48,275 nt of DNA from Negativibacillus sp. (GCA_020024325.1 JAHHTY010000008.1:1-48275), one strand, 5' to 3'; counted from the first letter of the stretch, positions 25,175 to 33,949 are shown. Notes: generated by a model from the sequence alone, not told the origin. Translations and numbers: made by a program.

Positions 25175-26477
25175 AATGCTCCGCAAAATAGAAAATAAAG
25201 AAATTGTGGTTGGCGTAGTTGGGCTTGGATATGTAGGTCTGCCGCTTGCAGTAGAAAAAGCAAAGGCAGGCTTTAAGACCATTGGTTTTGATGTTCAGCC
25301 ACAAAAGGTTGATATGGTAAATGCAGGTCACAACTACATCGGAGATGTTGTAGACACTGACCTTGCAGAGATTGTTAAGAGCGGTATGCTGTCCGCAACC
25401 ACTGATTTCAGTTTTGTAAAGGATGTTGACTTTGTTGCCATCTGTGTACCAACTCCATTGGACGCTCATCAGCAGCCGGATATCAGCTATGTTCGTTCTT
25501 CCACAGAAGCTGTATCCAAATATCTGAAAAAAGGCACGATGGTAGTACTGGAATCCACTACCTATCCGGGAACAACCGAAGAACTGATTAAGCCGATTTT
25601 GGAAGAAGGCTCCGGCTTAAAATGCGGCGAGGATTTCTATCTCGGCTTCTCTCCAGAACGTGTTGATCCGGGTAACCTGATCTACAAAACAAAGAACACT
25701 CCAAAGGTAGTTGGTGCTATCGGAAAAGACGCTACCGAAGTGATTGCGGCAATGTACCGTGCAGTATTGGAAGGCGAAGTTTATGAAGTATCCTCTCCGG
25801 CAGTTGCGGAGATGGAGAAAATTCTGGAAAATACTTACAGAAACATCAACATCGGTCTGGTTAATGAGTTGACAATGCTGTGTAACCAAATGGGTATTAG
25901 TATGTGGGAAGTTGTTGACGCAGCTAAAACAAAACCATATGGCTTCCAGGCATTCTATCCGGGTCCGGGTCTTGGCGGACACTGTATCCCACTTGACCCA
26001 TACTACCTTTCCTGGAAAGCAAGAGAGTACGGCTTCCATACATCTATGATTGAAAGCTCTATGATGATCAACGACAAGATGCCGGAATACTGTGTTGACA
26101 GAGCTGCAAAACAGCTCAACCGTGTAAAGAAAGCAATGAACGGTTCTAAAGTTCTGGTTCTCGGCGTTGCATACAAACAGGATATTGACGATTACCGTGA
26201 AAGCCCGGCACTGCGTGTTATCGAAGTTCTTGAGCGTGAGGGTGCAGAAGTAACCTTCTTTGACCCATGGGTAAAAGAGTACAAACATAACGGTCAGATC
26301 CATCAGGGGATTCCGGCACTCACCGAAGAAGTTCTGAAAGCAGCAGATCTTGTTATGATTACAACAGCTCACACCAATGTAGATTATGATATGGTTCAGA
26401 AAAATGCTTCTTTGATTTTCGACACCAAAAATGCAATGAAAAACATTGCAAACCGCGATAATATAGAAGTTCTCTAA
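25161..26477 (+). CDS. UDP-N-acetylhexosamine 6-dehydrogenase (WbpA/WecC-type nucleotide-sugar dehydrogenase)
   Basis: A 438-residue NAD-dependent enzyme that oxidises C6 of a UDP-HexNAc to the uronic acid. The NAD site is VVGLGYVGLPLA (19-30), the catalytic Cys is C275 in GPGLGGHCIPLDP, and the C-terminal domain carries GVAYKQDIDDYRESPA. The form without the UDP-glucose-type insert and the company of an oxidoreductase, acetyltransferase and aminotransferase point to UDP-GlcNAc as substrate, as in WbpA. ATG 25161 follows GGAGAGG; an upstream TTG is less likely. The start overlaps the flippase stop by 14 bp. Confidence 0.92.
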   Translation: MMKNEMLRKIENKEIVVGVVGLGYVGLPLAVEKAKAGFKTIGFDVQPQKVDMVNAGHNYIGDVVDTDLAEIVKSGMLSATTDFSFVKDVDFVAICVPTPLDAHQQPDISYVRSSTEAVSKYLKKGTMVVLESTTYPGTTEELIKPILEEGSGLKCGEDFYLGFSPERVDPGNLIYKTKNTPKVVGAIGKDATEVIAAMYRAVLEGEVYEVSSPAVAEMEKILENTYRNINIGLVNELTMLCNQMGISMWEVVDAAKTKPYGFQAFYPGPGLGGHCIPLDPYYLSWKAREYGFHTSMIESSMMINDKMPEYCVDRAAKQLNRVKKAMNGSKVLVLGVAYKQDIDDYRESPALRVIEVLEREGAEVTFFDPWVKEYKHNGQIHQGIPALTEEVLKAADLVMITTAHTNVDYDMVQKNASLIFDTKNAMKNIANRDNIEVL

Positions 26478-26543
26478 TAAGAAAGCCAGCATACTGCCCA
26501 AGGCAGATGTTGCAGACAAATATAAATTTTCTTTTAAATCGGT

Positions 26544-26603
26544 TTTTCTATGCAAGATAGTCATTTTCTGTCTTGCATAGAAAATTTCTATATAAATAGA
26601 AAA
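26544..26603 (+). other. Strong intra-operon hairpin
   Basis: A 14-bp perfect stem, TTTTCTATGCAAGA (26544-26557) with TCTTGCATAGAAAA (26571-26584), 13-nt loop, followed by TTTCTATATAAATAGAAA, itself a small hairpin. It lies in the 157-bp gap between the dehydrogenase and the next gene. It could be a partial terminator or an RNA stabiliser; the tail is not a clean U tract. Confidence 0.6.
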
Positions 26604-26634
26604 ACTGATAAACCAGAAAGGAACGGATTACAAA

Positions 26635-27708
26635 ATGAAGTATGCTTTAATTGGCTGTGGCAGAATTGCAACCAATCACATCAAGGCAGTTCTCAATAAC
26701 CGTCTGGATTTTGTGGCAGTATGTGACATTGTTCCGCAGCAGATGGAAAACCTGCTTGCAAAACACGAATTAAATCAGGATGAGTCTATCCACCGTTATA
26801 CCGATTATAAAGAAATGATCGAAAAAGAGCAGCCGGAACTGGTAGGCATTGCTACTGAAAGCGGTGTACACGCCGAGATTGCTCTGTACTGCATCGACCA
26901 CGGCGTAAATGTTATCGTTGAAAAACCAATGGCAATGAGCATTGAAGATGCAGACGAAATCATTCGCCGCAGTCAGGAAAAGGGTGTTAAAGTTTCTGCT
27001 TGCCATCAGAACCGCTTTAATGTTGCTGTACAACAGATGAGAAAGGCTGTGGAAGCAGGCCGCTTTGGCAAGCTTTCTCATGGTTCTATCCATGTTCGTT
27101 GGAACAGAAACCAGGATTACTATGATCAGGCAAAATGGCGTGGTACATGGGCACAGGATGGTGGTGCGCTGATGAATCAGTGCATCCATGGAATTGACCT
27201 GCTGCGCTGGATGATGGGTGAAGAAATCGAAGAGGTTTACGGTGTCACAAGACAGCAGTTCCACCATTATCTTGAGGCTGAAGATATTGGTATGGCAGTG
27301 GTAAAGTTTAAAAACGGTGCAGTTGCTACCATTGAGGGAACAACCAATGTTTATCCAAAAAATTTGGAGGAGACCCTTTACCTGTTTGGAGAAAACGGAA
27401 CAGTAAAATTGGGAGGAAAATCCACCAACAATATTGATGTATGGGACTTTGCGGACGAAAGCGAAGAAGACCAGAAAAACAAAGGTCTGGAAGAAGCAAC
27501 CAGCAACGTTTACGGCAATGGTCATACCAGCCTTTATGCTGATATGATTGATGCTGTCAAGAATAACCGTCAGCCTTATGTAGATGCTCATGCAGGTAAA
27601 AATGCACTCGAACTGGTTTTGGCAATTTATAAGAGCCAGAAAGAGGGCAGACCGGTGAAGCTGCCTCTCCAAAATTTTGCAAGCGTTGATATGAAGGGTG
27701 AGTTTTAA
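26635..27708 (+). CDS. Gfo/Idh/MocA-family oxidoreductase (WbpB/WlbA-like)
   Basis: A 357-residue NAD(P)-dependent dehydrogenase: Rossmann GCGRIA (7-12), the family's EKPMAMS (96-102, catalytic K97), then a beta-sheet substrate domain with KWRGTWAQDGGALMNQCIHGIDLL. In the WbpB/WlbA pathway it oxidises C3 of UDP-GlcNAcA to the 3-keto sugar, with the aminotransferase and acetyltransferase acting next; all those partners lie immediately around it. GAAAGGA upstream of the ATG. Confidence 0.92.
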   Translation: MKYALIGCGRIATNHIKAVLNNRLDFVAVCDIVPQQMENLLAKHELNQDESIHRYTDYKEMIEKEQPELVGIATESGVHAEIALYCIDHGVNVIVEKPMAMSIEDADEIIRRSQEKGVKVSACHQNRFNVAVQQMRKAVEAGRFGKLSHGSIHVRWNRNQDYYDQAKWRGTWAQDGGALMNQCIHGIDLLRWMMGEEIEEVYGVTRQQFHHYLEAEDIGMAVVKFKNGAVATIEGTTNVYPKNLEETLYLFGENGTVKLGGKSTNNIDVWDFADESEEDQKNKGLEEATSNVYGNGHTSLYADMIDAVKNNRQPYVDAHAGKNALELVLAIYKSQKEGRPVKLPLQNFASVDMKGEF

Positions 27709-27763
27709 TAACTTTCAAAAAATCTTTTAGCAGGCAAAAATCAAAGATAAAGGATGGAAAGAA

Positions 27764-28348
27764 ATGCCGGAATATTTTGTACACGAAAGCAGTTATATCG
27801 ACCCACAAGTAACCATTGGGGCAAATACGAAAATATGGCATTTCTGCCATATTCAAAGTGGTGCTGTTATCGGGGAAAACTGCTCCTTTGGACAGAATGT
27901 AAATGTATCCTCCAACGTTAAAATCGGTAATGGAGTTAAGGTGCAGAATAATGTATCCATTTATGAAGGGGTAGAGCTGCAAGACTATGTTTTTTGCGGT
28001 CCTTCTATGGTGTTTACAAACGACCTGACTCCACGAGCAAAATATCCAAAGGGCAGTATTGGCTATAAAAAGACGTTAGTCAAAACAGGGGCAAGCATTG
28101 GAGCAAATGCAACCATTGTTTGCGGGCACACCATCGGCAGCTGGGCGCTTGTCGGCTCGGGAGCAGTGGTGACAAAGGATGTCCCCGATCATGCACTGGT
28201 AGCAGGGGTACCTGCTAAACAAATCGGCTGGGTCTGCGAGTGTGGGGCTGTTTTGGACAATAGTTTAGTTTGCCCGACTTGCGGCAGAAAGTATCAGCAG
28301 GAATCCTGTGGGCTGATTGAAGTACAACCGCAACAGGAATCGTTTTAA
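27764..28348 (+). CDS. Left-handed beta-helix acetyltransferase (WbpD/WlbB-like) with C-terminal zinc-ribbon-like tail
   Basis: A 194-residue protein. Hexapeptide repeats (VTIGAN, AVIGEN, VKIGNG, ASIGAN and similar) span about 10-150 and form the trimeric beta-helix acyltransferase fold; it should use acetyl-CoA to acetylate the 3-amino group of UDP-GlcNAc3NA. After the VAGVPAKQIGWV end motif a tail has CEC (C158, C160) and CPTC (C170, C173), a likely zinc knuckle known in some relatives. Start ATG 27764; it is 19 bp before the aminotransferase. Confidence 0.9.
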   Translation: MPEYFVHESSYIDPQVTIGANTKIWHFCHIQSGAVIGENCSFGQNVNVSSNVKIGNGVKVQNNVSIYEGVELQDYVFCGPSMVFTNDLTPRAKYPKGSIGYKKTLVKTGASIGANATIVCGHTIGSWALVGSGAVVTKDVPDHALVAGVPAKQIGWVCECGAVLDNSLVCPTCGRKYQQESCGLIEVQPQQESF

Positions 28349-28367
28349 AATAGAGAGGGGAGCCTCA

Positions 28368-29501
28368 ATGGAATTTCGTGATTTAAAAAGACAGTATCAG
28401 TGTTTAAAACCTCAGATAGATGCAGCAATGATGGAGGTTGCACAAAATTGTAATTTCATCAGCGGCAAGCAGGTAACTGAGTTAGAACAACAGCTGGCAG
28501 AATATGTTGGTGTAAAACATTGTGTCACCTGTGCAAACGGAACCGACGCACTGACTATGGTGATGATGGCATGGAATGTTCAAGAGGGGGACGCTGTTTT
28601 TGTACCGACCTTCACCTTCTTTGCAAGTGCAGAAGTGGTTGCATTTGAAGGAGCAACCCCCGTTTTTGTAGATGTAAAAGAAGATACCTTTAATCTGGAC
28701 GCAGATAAGCTGGAACAGGCAATTTTGCAGGTTCAGCAGGAAGGCAAACTGAAACCAAAGGCTGTTATCGCAGTAGATCTGTTTGGACAACCGGCAGATT
28801 ATGACCGAATTGAAGCAGTTTGCAAAAAGTATAACCTTTTGCTGTTAGAAGACGGAGCACAGGGATTTGGCGGAAAAATGGGAGAGCGTACAGCGTGCAG
28901 TTTTGGCAATGCAGCAACAACTTCTTTCTTCCCGGCAAAACCTTTGGGATGTTATGGAGATGGTGGTGCTGTATTTACAAACGATGATGCTACCGCAGAA
29001 TATTTGCGTTCCATTCGTGTTCACGGAAAAGGAAGCTCCGGAAAATATGATAATGTCAGAATTGGTTGGAACTCTCGTCTGGACACCATTCAGGCAGCTA
29101 TTTTGCAAATCAAACTGAAAGCATTTGCAGAATATGAACTGAAGGATGTCAACAAATCAGCAAATCTATATACCCGGTATCTGGGAGATCAGGTGAAAAC
29201 TCCTGTTGTTCCGGAAGGTTTTTATTCCAGTTGGGCACAATACACCTTAATTTTAAAAGATAAAGAACAAAGAGAACATCTTCAGCGTGAATTAAAAGAA
29301 CAGGGAATTCCAACCATGATTTATTATCCGAAACCAATGCACCTGCAAACTGCTTTTGCAGAGCTTGGATATAAACAGGGGGATTTTCCGGTTGCGGAAG
29401 CTTTGTGTGAGCGTGTTTTGGCACTTCCAATGCATCCGTATCTGGATGAATCGGATATTCGTTTTGTCTGCAATGCAGTAAAGGCTGCGTTGGATTTATA
29501 A
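28368..29501 (+). CDS. DegT/DnrJ/EryC1/StrS aminotransferase (WbpE/WlbC-like)
   Basis: A 377-residue PLP enzyme: NFISGKQVTELE (29-40), CANGTDALTM (55-64), LEDGAQGFGG (160-169) and the PLP lysine K191 in TSFFPAKPLGCYGDGGAV. The FFPAKPLG form is that of WbpE-type enzymes that aminate C3 of a UDP-3-keto-hexuronic acid, distinct from the C4 type at 16853. Start ATG 28368 follows AGAGGGGAG; the longer open frame reads into the acetyltransferase gene. With its neighbours it completes the WbpA-B-D-E set. Confidence 0.92.
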   Translation: MEFRDLKRQYQCLKPQIDAAMMEVAQNCNFISGKQVTELEQQLAEYVGVKHCVTCANGTDALTMVMMAWNVQEGDAVFVPTFTFFASAEVVAFEGATPVFVDVKEDTFNLDADKLEQAILQVQQEGKLKPKAVIAVDLFGQPADYDRIEAVCKKYNLLLLEDGAQGFGGKMGERTACSFGNAATTSFFPAKPLGCYGDGGAVFTNDDATAEYLRSIRVHGKGSSGKYDNVRIGWNSRLDTIQAAILQIKLKAFAEYELKDVNKSANLYTRYLGDQVKTPVVPEGFYSSWAQYTLILKDKEQREHLQRELKEQGIPTMIYYPKPMHLQTAFAELGYKQGDFPVAEALCERVLALPMHPYLDESDIRFVCNAVKAALDL

Positions 29502-29564
29502 TGCAGATAGCGCAGTCTTGCGGTCGATTCAACCTGGTTTAGGCTTAGCCTTAGGAGGAATATA

Positions 29565-30443
29565 ATGAAGATTAAGAAAGCGGTGATTCCGGCAGCAGGC
29601 CTTGGAACAAGAGTTCTGCCGGCATCCAAATCAATGCCAAAAGAGATGCTCCCGATTGTAGATAAACCGGCAATTCAGTATATTGTAGAAGAAGCGGTTA
29701 AAAGTGGAATCGAGGATATCCTGATTATCACAAGCCGTGGAAAAACTACGGTTGAAGACCATTTTGACCGTAACCCGGAACTGGAAGCTAGATTACTTGC
29801 CAGTAAAAAGCAAGAGGTTTATGACCAAATGGTTGCAATCTCTCATATGGCAAATATTCAGTATGTTCGTCAGAAAGAAACTAAGGGTTTGGGACACGCA
29901 GTATTGTGTGCAAAAGCCTTTGTTGGAAATGAACCGTTTGCAGTACTTTATGGGGACGATGTTATCTTGGGCGGAGAACGTCCGGCTTGCCGAGAACTGT
30001 GCGAAGTTTATGAGGAATATGGAATAGGTGTAGCGGGCATTAAACCGGTTCCTCGTGAGGATATCAGCAAATATTGTTCTTTGGCACTGGAGAAAGTGGA
30101 AGGAAAAAACGGTATTTTCCGTTTAATGGATATGATTGAAAAACCTTCACTAACCGAGATTTTATCGAACTATTCTATTTTGGGAAGAGTGGTTTTGCCA
30201 CCTGAGATTTTCCCGATTCTTGAAAGAACTGCTCCGGGAGCAGGCGGAGAAATTCAGCTTACCGATGCAATGAAGGTTTTAACAAAAGAACATGGTATGA
30301 TGGGTGTTGAATTTACCGGAACTCGCTATGATATGGGCAACAAATTCGGAATCCTTCAGGCAATTGTGGAAGTTGCTCTACAGCATCCTCAGGTGAGAGA
30401 TCAGTTTCGAGATTACATCAAAGAAGTCGCAGCACGTTTATAA
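29565..30443 (+). CDS. galU: UTP-glucose-1-phosphate uridylyltransferase
   Basis: A 292-residue nucleotidyltransferase making UDP-glucose from glucose-1-phosphate and UTP. The signature GLGTRVLPASKSMPKEMLPI is at about 12-31, with VEEAVKSGIEDILI, AVLYGDDVILGG and GTRYDMGNKFG further on, as in GalU. GGAGG precedes the ATG. It is the last gene of the operon and supplies UDP-glucose (and through it other hexose donors) for the glycosyltransferases. Confidence 0.95.
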   Translation: MKIKKAVIPAAGLGTRVLPASKSMPKEMLPIVDKPAIQYIVEEAVKSGIEDILIITSRGKTTVEDHFDRNPELEARLLASKKQEVYDQMVAISHMANIQYVRQKETKGLGHAVLCAKAFVGNEPFAVLYGDDVILGGERPACRELCEVYEEYGIGVAGIKPVPREDISKYCSLALEKVEGKNGIFRLMDMIEKPSLTEILSNYSILGRVVLPPEIFPILERTAPGAGGEIQLTDAMKVLTKEHGMMGVEFTGTRYDMGNKFGILQAIVEVALQHPQVRDQFRDYIKEVAARL

Positions 30444-30461
30444 ATCAACTAAATACCTAGA

Positions 30462-30503
30462 AAAAAAGATCGGCAGAATGGATAATTCTGTCGGTCTTTT
30501 TTG
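30462..30503 (+). terminator. Terminator of the polysaccharide operon
   Basis: GATCGGCAGAAT (30468-30479) pairs with ATTCTGTCGGTC (30485-30496), two G-U pairs, followed by six T. Confidence 0.92.
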
Positions 30504-30516
30504 TTCTAAACTGACA

Positions 30517-30545
30517 TTGAAAGTTAAAGAAAAAAGGTATATAAT
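30517..30545 (+). promoter_or_regulatory. Promoter of the small secreted protein gene
   Basis: TTGAAA (30517-30522), a 17-bp spacer and a perfect TATAAT (30540-30545), 40 bp before the start codon. Confidence 0.85.
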
Positions 30546-30584
30546 AAAATATATAAATTATGTGTTATTTTTTGAGGTGGTTTT

Positions 30585-30893
30585 ATGAAGCGTGAACAAA
30601 AAGTGTTTGCAATGTTAATGGCAGCCTGTATGGCATTTGCCGGTATTTCTACTGCTACAGTGGCATCGGCAGCAGCCCCGGTTACATTGCAACAATTTGA
30701 ATTAGGAAATTATTTACCGGATGAACAATCGCAGACAAAGTCTGAAAAAGAAATTACACTGCCGTCCGGTAAAAAAGTAATAAAAGCATCGTCCAAGAAA
30801 GCAAACCATAAGGCAAAAAAGACTGCTCGCTCTGTAAAAAAATTAAAAAGAAAAACCACCAAGCGTGGGCTTTCGGCATCAGTGAGAGCATAG
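30585..30893 (+). CDS. Small secreted lysine-rich protein of unknown function
   Basis: A 102-residue protein with a Sec-type signal peptide (MKREQKVF, a hydrophobic core at about 8-25, ending VASAAA with likely cleavage near residue 29-31). The mature part is short: a neutral stretch with QFELGNYLPDEQ, then 52 residues (51-102) carrying 19 Lys or Arg and two Glu. No cysteine, no known domain. GAGGTGG precedes the ATG; strong promoter and terminator make it a single-gene unit. The basic tail could bind an anionic wall polymer, nucleic acid or membranes. I do not recognise a family. Confidence 0.85.
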   Translation: MKREQKVFAMLMAACMAFAGISTATVASAAAPVTLQQFELGNYLPDEQSQTKSEKEITLPSGKKVIKASSKKANHKAKKTARSVKKLKRKTTKRGLSASVRA

Positions 30894-30930
30894 TTTAATT
30901 TTTTGCTTATTTTTGTTGTCACCCTAAATA

Positions 30931-30972
30931 AAACAGGCAGTTCAAAATACAAATTGAACTGCCTGTTTTATT
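30931..30972. terminator. Bidirectional terminator between convergent genes
   Basis: A 15-bp perfect stem, AAACAGGCAGTTCAA (30931-30945) with TTGAACTGCCTGTTT (30954-30968), 8-nt loop, T-rich on both strands. Confidence 0.92.
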
Positions 30973-30997
30973 TGTTTTATAAATTTTGATTGGTCTA

Positions 30998-31690
30998 TCA
31001 CTTCTTTGATTTAATAGAATATTTTTTGTTTAAGAAAATAGAAGAAAAAATAGACACAGCAATCAAGCCGATAATTGTTATAATAGTTTTTGGTGTAAGG
31101 GTGGACCAAAATCCACCAAAGAAACTTTCTGCAAATAAATCGGCAAAGAGAACATGGAGAATCATAATGGGAGAAAGCCCTAAAAGAGAGCCGATAATAT
31201 ATCTTTTATACTCAATTGAGCAAGCCCCCAAAAACAAGCTGCATAAATCTCCGGGTAAAACCGAAACAATACGCAAAAGGTAGGACAGCATTAACTGATT
31301 GGAAAAACCAAGCTGTTGAAAATGTTCCAGTTTTGGATATTTCTTCAGTAAAAGTTCAATGGCAGGGCTGGCAAAGCGACGGCCTAAAAGATAAGGAATG
31401 CTTATTGATACAACAAGTCCGATATAGTTTATTAAAATAGCCCATAAAGGTCCAAACCAAAAAGCAGATACAATATACAGTGCAGATAGTGGAAAAACAA
31501 CAGACAGCGATTTTATTGCAAACAGAAAGATGATGCTGCTTGCAGCTAAAATAGGGTTGGAAGGTGAGTAGGAGATAAGCTCTGATAAGGACATATGGCT
31601 TCCAAGATATACACACAGCAAAATTAACAAAGCGGTGAGAAGTGGTGGAAAAACTCGGAAAGACTTTGGCAATGTAGATTTTTTTGACAT
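30998..31690 (-). CDS. TVP38/TMEM64 family membrane protein (VTT/DedA-like domain)
   Basis: A 230-residue membrane protein with about five to six hydrophobic segments and the VTT core: FPLSALYIVSAFWFGPLWAI followed by NYIGLVVSISIPYLLGRRF, then SYLLRIVSVLPGDLCSLFLGA. Members of this superfamily have been linked to lipid (including undecaprenyl phosphate) scrambling in some bacteria; that is a family association only. AGAGGAG nine bases before the ATG. It is a single leftward gene. Confidence 0.9.
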   Translation of the reverse strand: MSKKSTLPKSFRVFPPLLTALLILLCVYLGSHMSLSELISYSPSNPILAASSIIFLFAIKSLSVVFPLSALYIVSAFWFGPLWAILINYIGLVVSISIPYLLGRRFASPAIELLLKKYPKLEHFQQLGFSNQLMLSYLLRIVSVLPGDLCSLFLGACSIEYKRYIIGSLLGLSPIMILHVLFADLFAESFFGGFWSTLTPKTIITIIGLIAVSIFSSIFLNKKYSIKSKK

Positions 31691-31805
31691 TATGCAAGCT
31701 CCTCTAACAAAAATATCAGTTTATAAAAAGCTACTTTGACCTTTATTTTAGCCATTTCCGGAAAAAAGTCAAGAAAAATGTTGTTAAAATATATCAAAAC
31801 ATCTC

Positions 31806-31834
31806 TTTTCAACGGGAAAATAATATGCTAAAAT
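31806..31834 (+). promoter_or_regulatory. Possible promoter of the S9 peptidase gene
   Basis: TTTTCA (31806-31811), a 17-bp spacer and TAAAAT (31829-31834), 60 bp before the ATG. The -35 is only a 4/6 match. Confidence 0.45.
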
Positions 31835-31893
31835 GGAGAAAATGTTGGATATAACAAATTTAAATTATTGTAAAGTAAAGGAGTGCAAAATAT

Positions 31894-33882
31894 ATGGAAC
31901 GAATTAAACTGGATGAATTTGTAAATTTTCATTTTTTATCCAATCTTCAGTTAAGCCCGAATGCTAAAAAAGCAGCATTTGTGGTTTCTAAAAGTAATGA
32001 AGAAAAAGATGGATATACAGCAGGGATTTGGATAGCAGATTTAGTGACCCAAGAGTGCTATAAGCTAACATCAGGAAAAGATGAACGTGCTTTTTTGTGG
32101 ACAGATGATAATACCCTTTTGTTCTCTTCCAGAAGAGAGCGAAAAAAAGAAGAAGTCGATGCTTATTATACCGATTACTTTGAAATTTCTCTCAATGGGG
32201 GAGAAGCACAAAAGAAAATGACAATTCCGGCTCCTGTTGAGGGACTCAAAGAATTGGAAAAAGACAAATATTTAGTTTGTATCTCATATGATAACAATCT
32301 TCCAAAAAACTTTTTTGAACAAAGCCGTGAAGAGCGTAAAAAGGTTTTGGAAGACAGAGCAGAAGAAAAAGATTATGAAGTGTTTGACGAACTGCCTTTC
32401 TGGAGAAACGGAGAGGGAGTTACCAACAAGAAAAGAAGCAGGCTGTACATATATGATGCAGTAAAAAACACATTAGATCCACTTACAGAGTCAATGTATC
32501 AGTTGGATGGCTATGCTTTATCTAAAGACCATCAGAAAGTGCTGTATTGCGGAAGTGATTTTCGTGGAGTCGAAAACCTTAAACAAGAGCTGGTCGAATT
32601 AGATCTTACAACGAAAGAAAAATCTGTTCTTATTCCAATGAATAGCTGGAATATCCACAGAGTGGATTATGTAGGAACAAAAATCGTGGTGACTGCCACA
32701 GAAAATAAAGATTATGGCATCAATGAAAATGTTGCTCTCTACTACTATGACCGAGAAGAAGGATGTTTGCAGCTAATTTGCAATCCGGATCGTTCCTATT
32801 CCAGCAGCGTTGGTTCCGACTGCCGTTATGGAGGCGGAAAATCTTTTGTTACAGATGAAAACGGTATCACTTATATCACCACAGACCATAACAGCTCGAA
32901 ACTGGTTCATGTGGATATGGATGGTAATCTTGAAAGTCTGACCGCAGACGAGGGATCGGTGGACTGTTTTGACCGTAATGGTGAGGTTATCGTATATGTG
33001 GCAATGAGAGCAGACCGCTTGCAGGAAGTTTATACCTTGAAGGACGGACAGGAATTTTGTTTGAGTTCTATAAATAAAAAGGTATTGCAGGATAAAGCTG
33101 TTGTCACACCAAAATCATTGCGTATTACTAACAATGATGGGGTAGAGATTGATGGTTGGGTAATTGAACCTGTAGACTATGACCCAACCAAGAGCTATCC
33201 GGCAATTTTGGATATTCATGGGGGACCAAAGACCGTTTATGGAACTTGCTTCTTCCATGAGATGCAGTATTGGGCTTCACAGGGATACTTTGTATTTTTC
33301 TGCAATCCTCGTGGAGGTGACGGCAGAGGTAACAGTTTTGCAGATATCCGCGGTAGATACGGTCAGGATGATTATGAAGATATTATGCAGTTTACAGATT
33401 ATGTTCTGTGGACCTATCCTCAGATTGATAAGAGTAGAGTAGGTGTCACCGGAGGCAGCTATGGCGGATTTATGACCAACTGGATTATCGGGCATACCCA
33501 TCGCTTTGCAGCCGCAGCATCACAGCGTTCTATTTCTAACTGGATTTCGATGGAAGGAACCTCGGATATTGGCCCTTATTTCGGTATGGATCAGTCCGGA
33601 GGAAATGCGTGGGAAAACTTTGAACAGGCATGGTGGCATTCTCCGTTAAAATATGCAGATAAATGTACAACACCAACTCTTTTTATCCATTCTGATGAAG
33701 ACTACCGTTGTTGGATGGTAGAGGCTTATCAGATGTATTCTGCTCTTAAAGTACATGGTGTAGAATCTCGAATCTGTTTGTTCCATGGTGAAAACCATGA
33801 ACTTTCTCGTTCAGGAAAGCCAAAGCATCGTATCCGCAGACTCAAAGAGATTACAGAATGGTTTGACCATTACCTGAAATAA
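31894..33882 (+). CDS. S9 family peptidase (acylaminoacyl-peptidase/prolyl oligopeptidase type)
   Basis: A 662-residue serine peptidase. An N-terminal beta-propeller-like region (about 1-400) precedes an alpha/beta-hydrolase domain (about 410-660). Catalytic residues are visible: Ser522 in GVTGGSYGGFMTN, an Asp in HSDEDYR (D601 or D603) and His635 in HGENHELSRSG; the oxyanion segment is DIHGGPKTVYG. No signal peptide, so it is cytosolic and probably cleaves oligopeptides or acylated peptides. AAGGAG precedes the ATG. Monocistronic, with a terminator after it. Confidence 0.94.
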   Translation: MERIKLDEFVNFHFLSNLQLSPNAKKAAFVVSKSNEEKDGYTAGIWIADLVTQECYKLTSGKDERAFLWTDDNTLLFSSRRERKKEEVDAYYTDYFEISLNGGEAQKKMTIPAPVEGLKELEKDKYLVCISYDNNLPKNFFEQSREERKKVLEDRAEEKDYEVFDELPFWRNGEGVTNKKRSRLYIYDAVKNTLDPLTESMYQLDGYALSKDHQKVLYCGSDFRGVENLKQELVELDLTTKEKSVLIPMNSWNIHRVDYVGTKIVVTATENKDYGINENVALYYYDREEGCLQLICNPDRSYSSSVGSDCRYGGGKSFVTDENGITYITTDHNSSKLVHVDMDGNLESLTADEGSVDCFDRNGEVIVYVAMRADRLQEVYTLKDGQEFCLSSINKKVLQDKAVVTPKSLRITNNDGVEIDGWVIEPVDYDPTKSYPAILDIHGGPKTVYGTCFFHEMQYWASQGYFVFFCNPRGGDGRGNSFADIRGRYGQDDYEDIMQFTDYVLWTYPQIDKSRVGVTGGSYGGFMTNWIIGHTHRFAAAASQRSISNWISMEGTSDIGPYFGMDQSGGNAWENFEQAWWHSPLKYADKCTTPTLFIHSDEDYRCWMVEAYQMYSALKVHGVESRICLFHGENHELSRSGKPKHRIRRLKEITEWFDHYLK

Positions 33883-33903
33883 CTAAAAACAAAACCGAAT
33901 ATC

Positions 33904-33949
33904 AAAAGACTGCTGACACACTGTAATGACGTGTCAGCAGTCTTTTTTA
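33904..33949. terminator. Intrinsic terminator after the S9 peptidase gene
   Basis: A 12-bp perfect stem, GACTGCTGACAC (33908-33919) with GTGTCAGCAGTC (33931-33942), then six T. It lies between the S9 gene and the convergent feoB. Confidence 0.93.

Noticed and set aside
25617..26564. Minus-strand open frame of 315 codons opposite the dehydrogenase
   Set aside because: Antisense shadow; the Cys/His-rich product matches no family I know and the sense gene is certain.
26478..26634. Possible operon end after the UDP-sugar dehydrogenase
   Set aside because: The hairpin lacks a clean U tract and the following genes complete the same pathway, so I keep the run as one locus.
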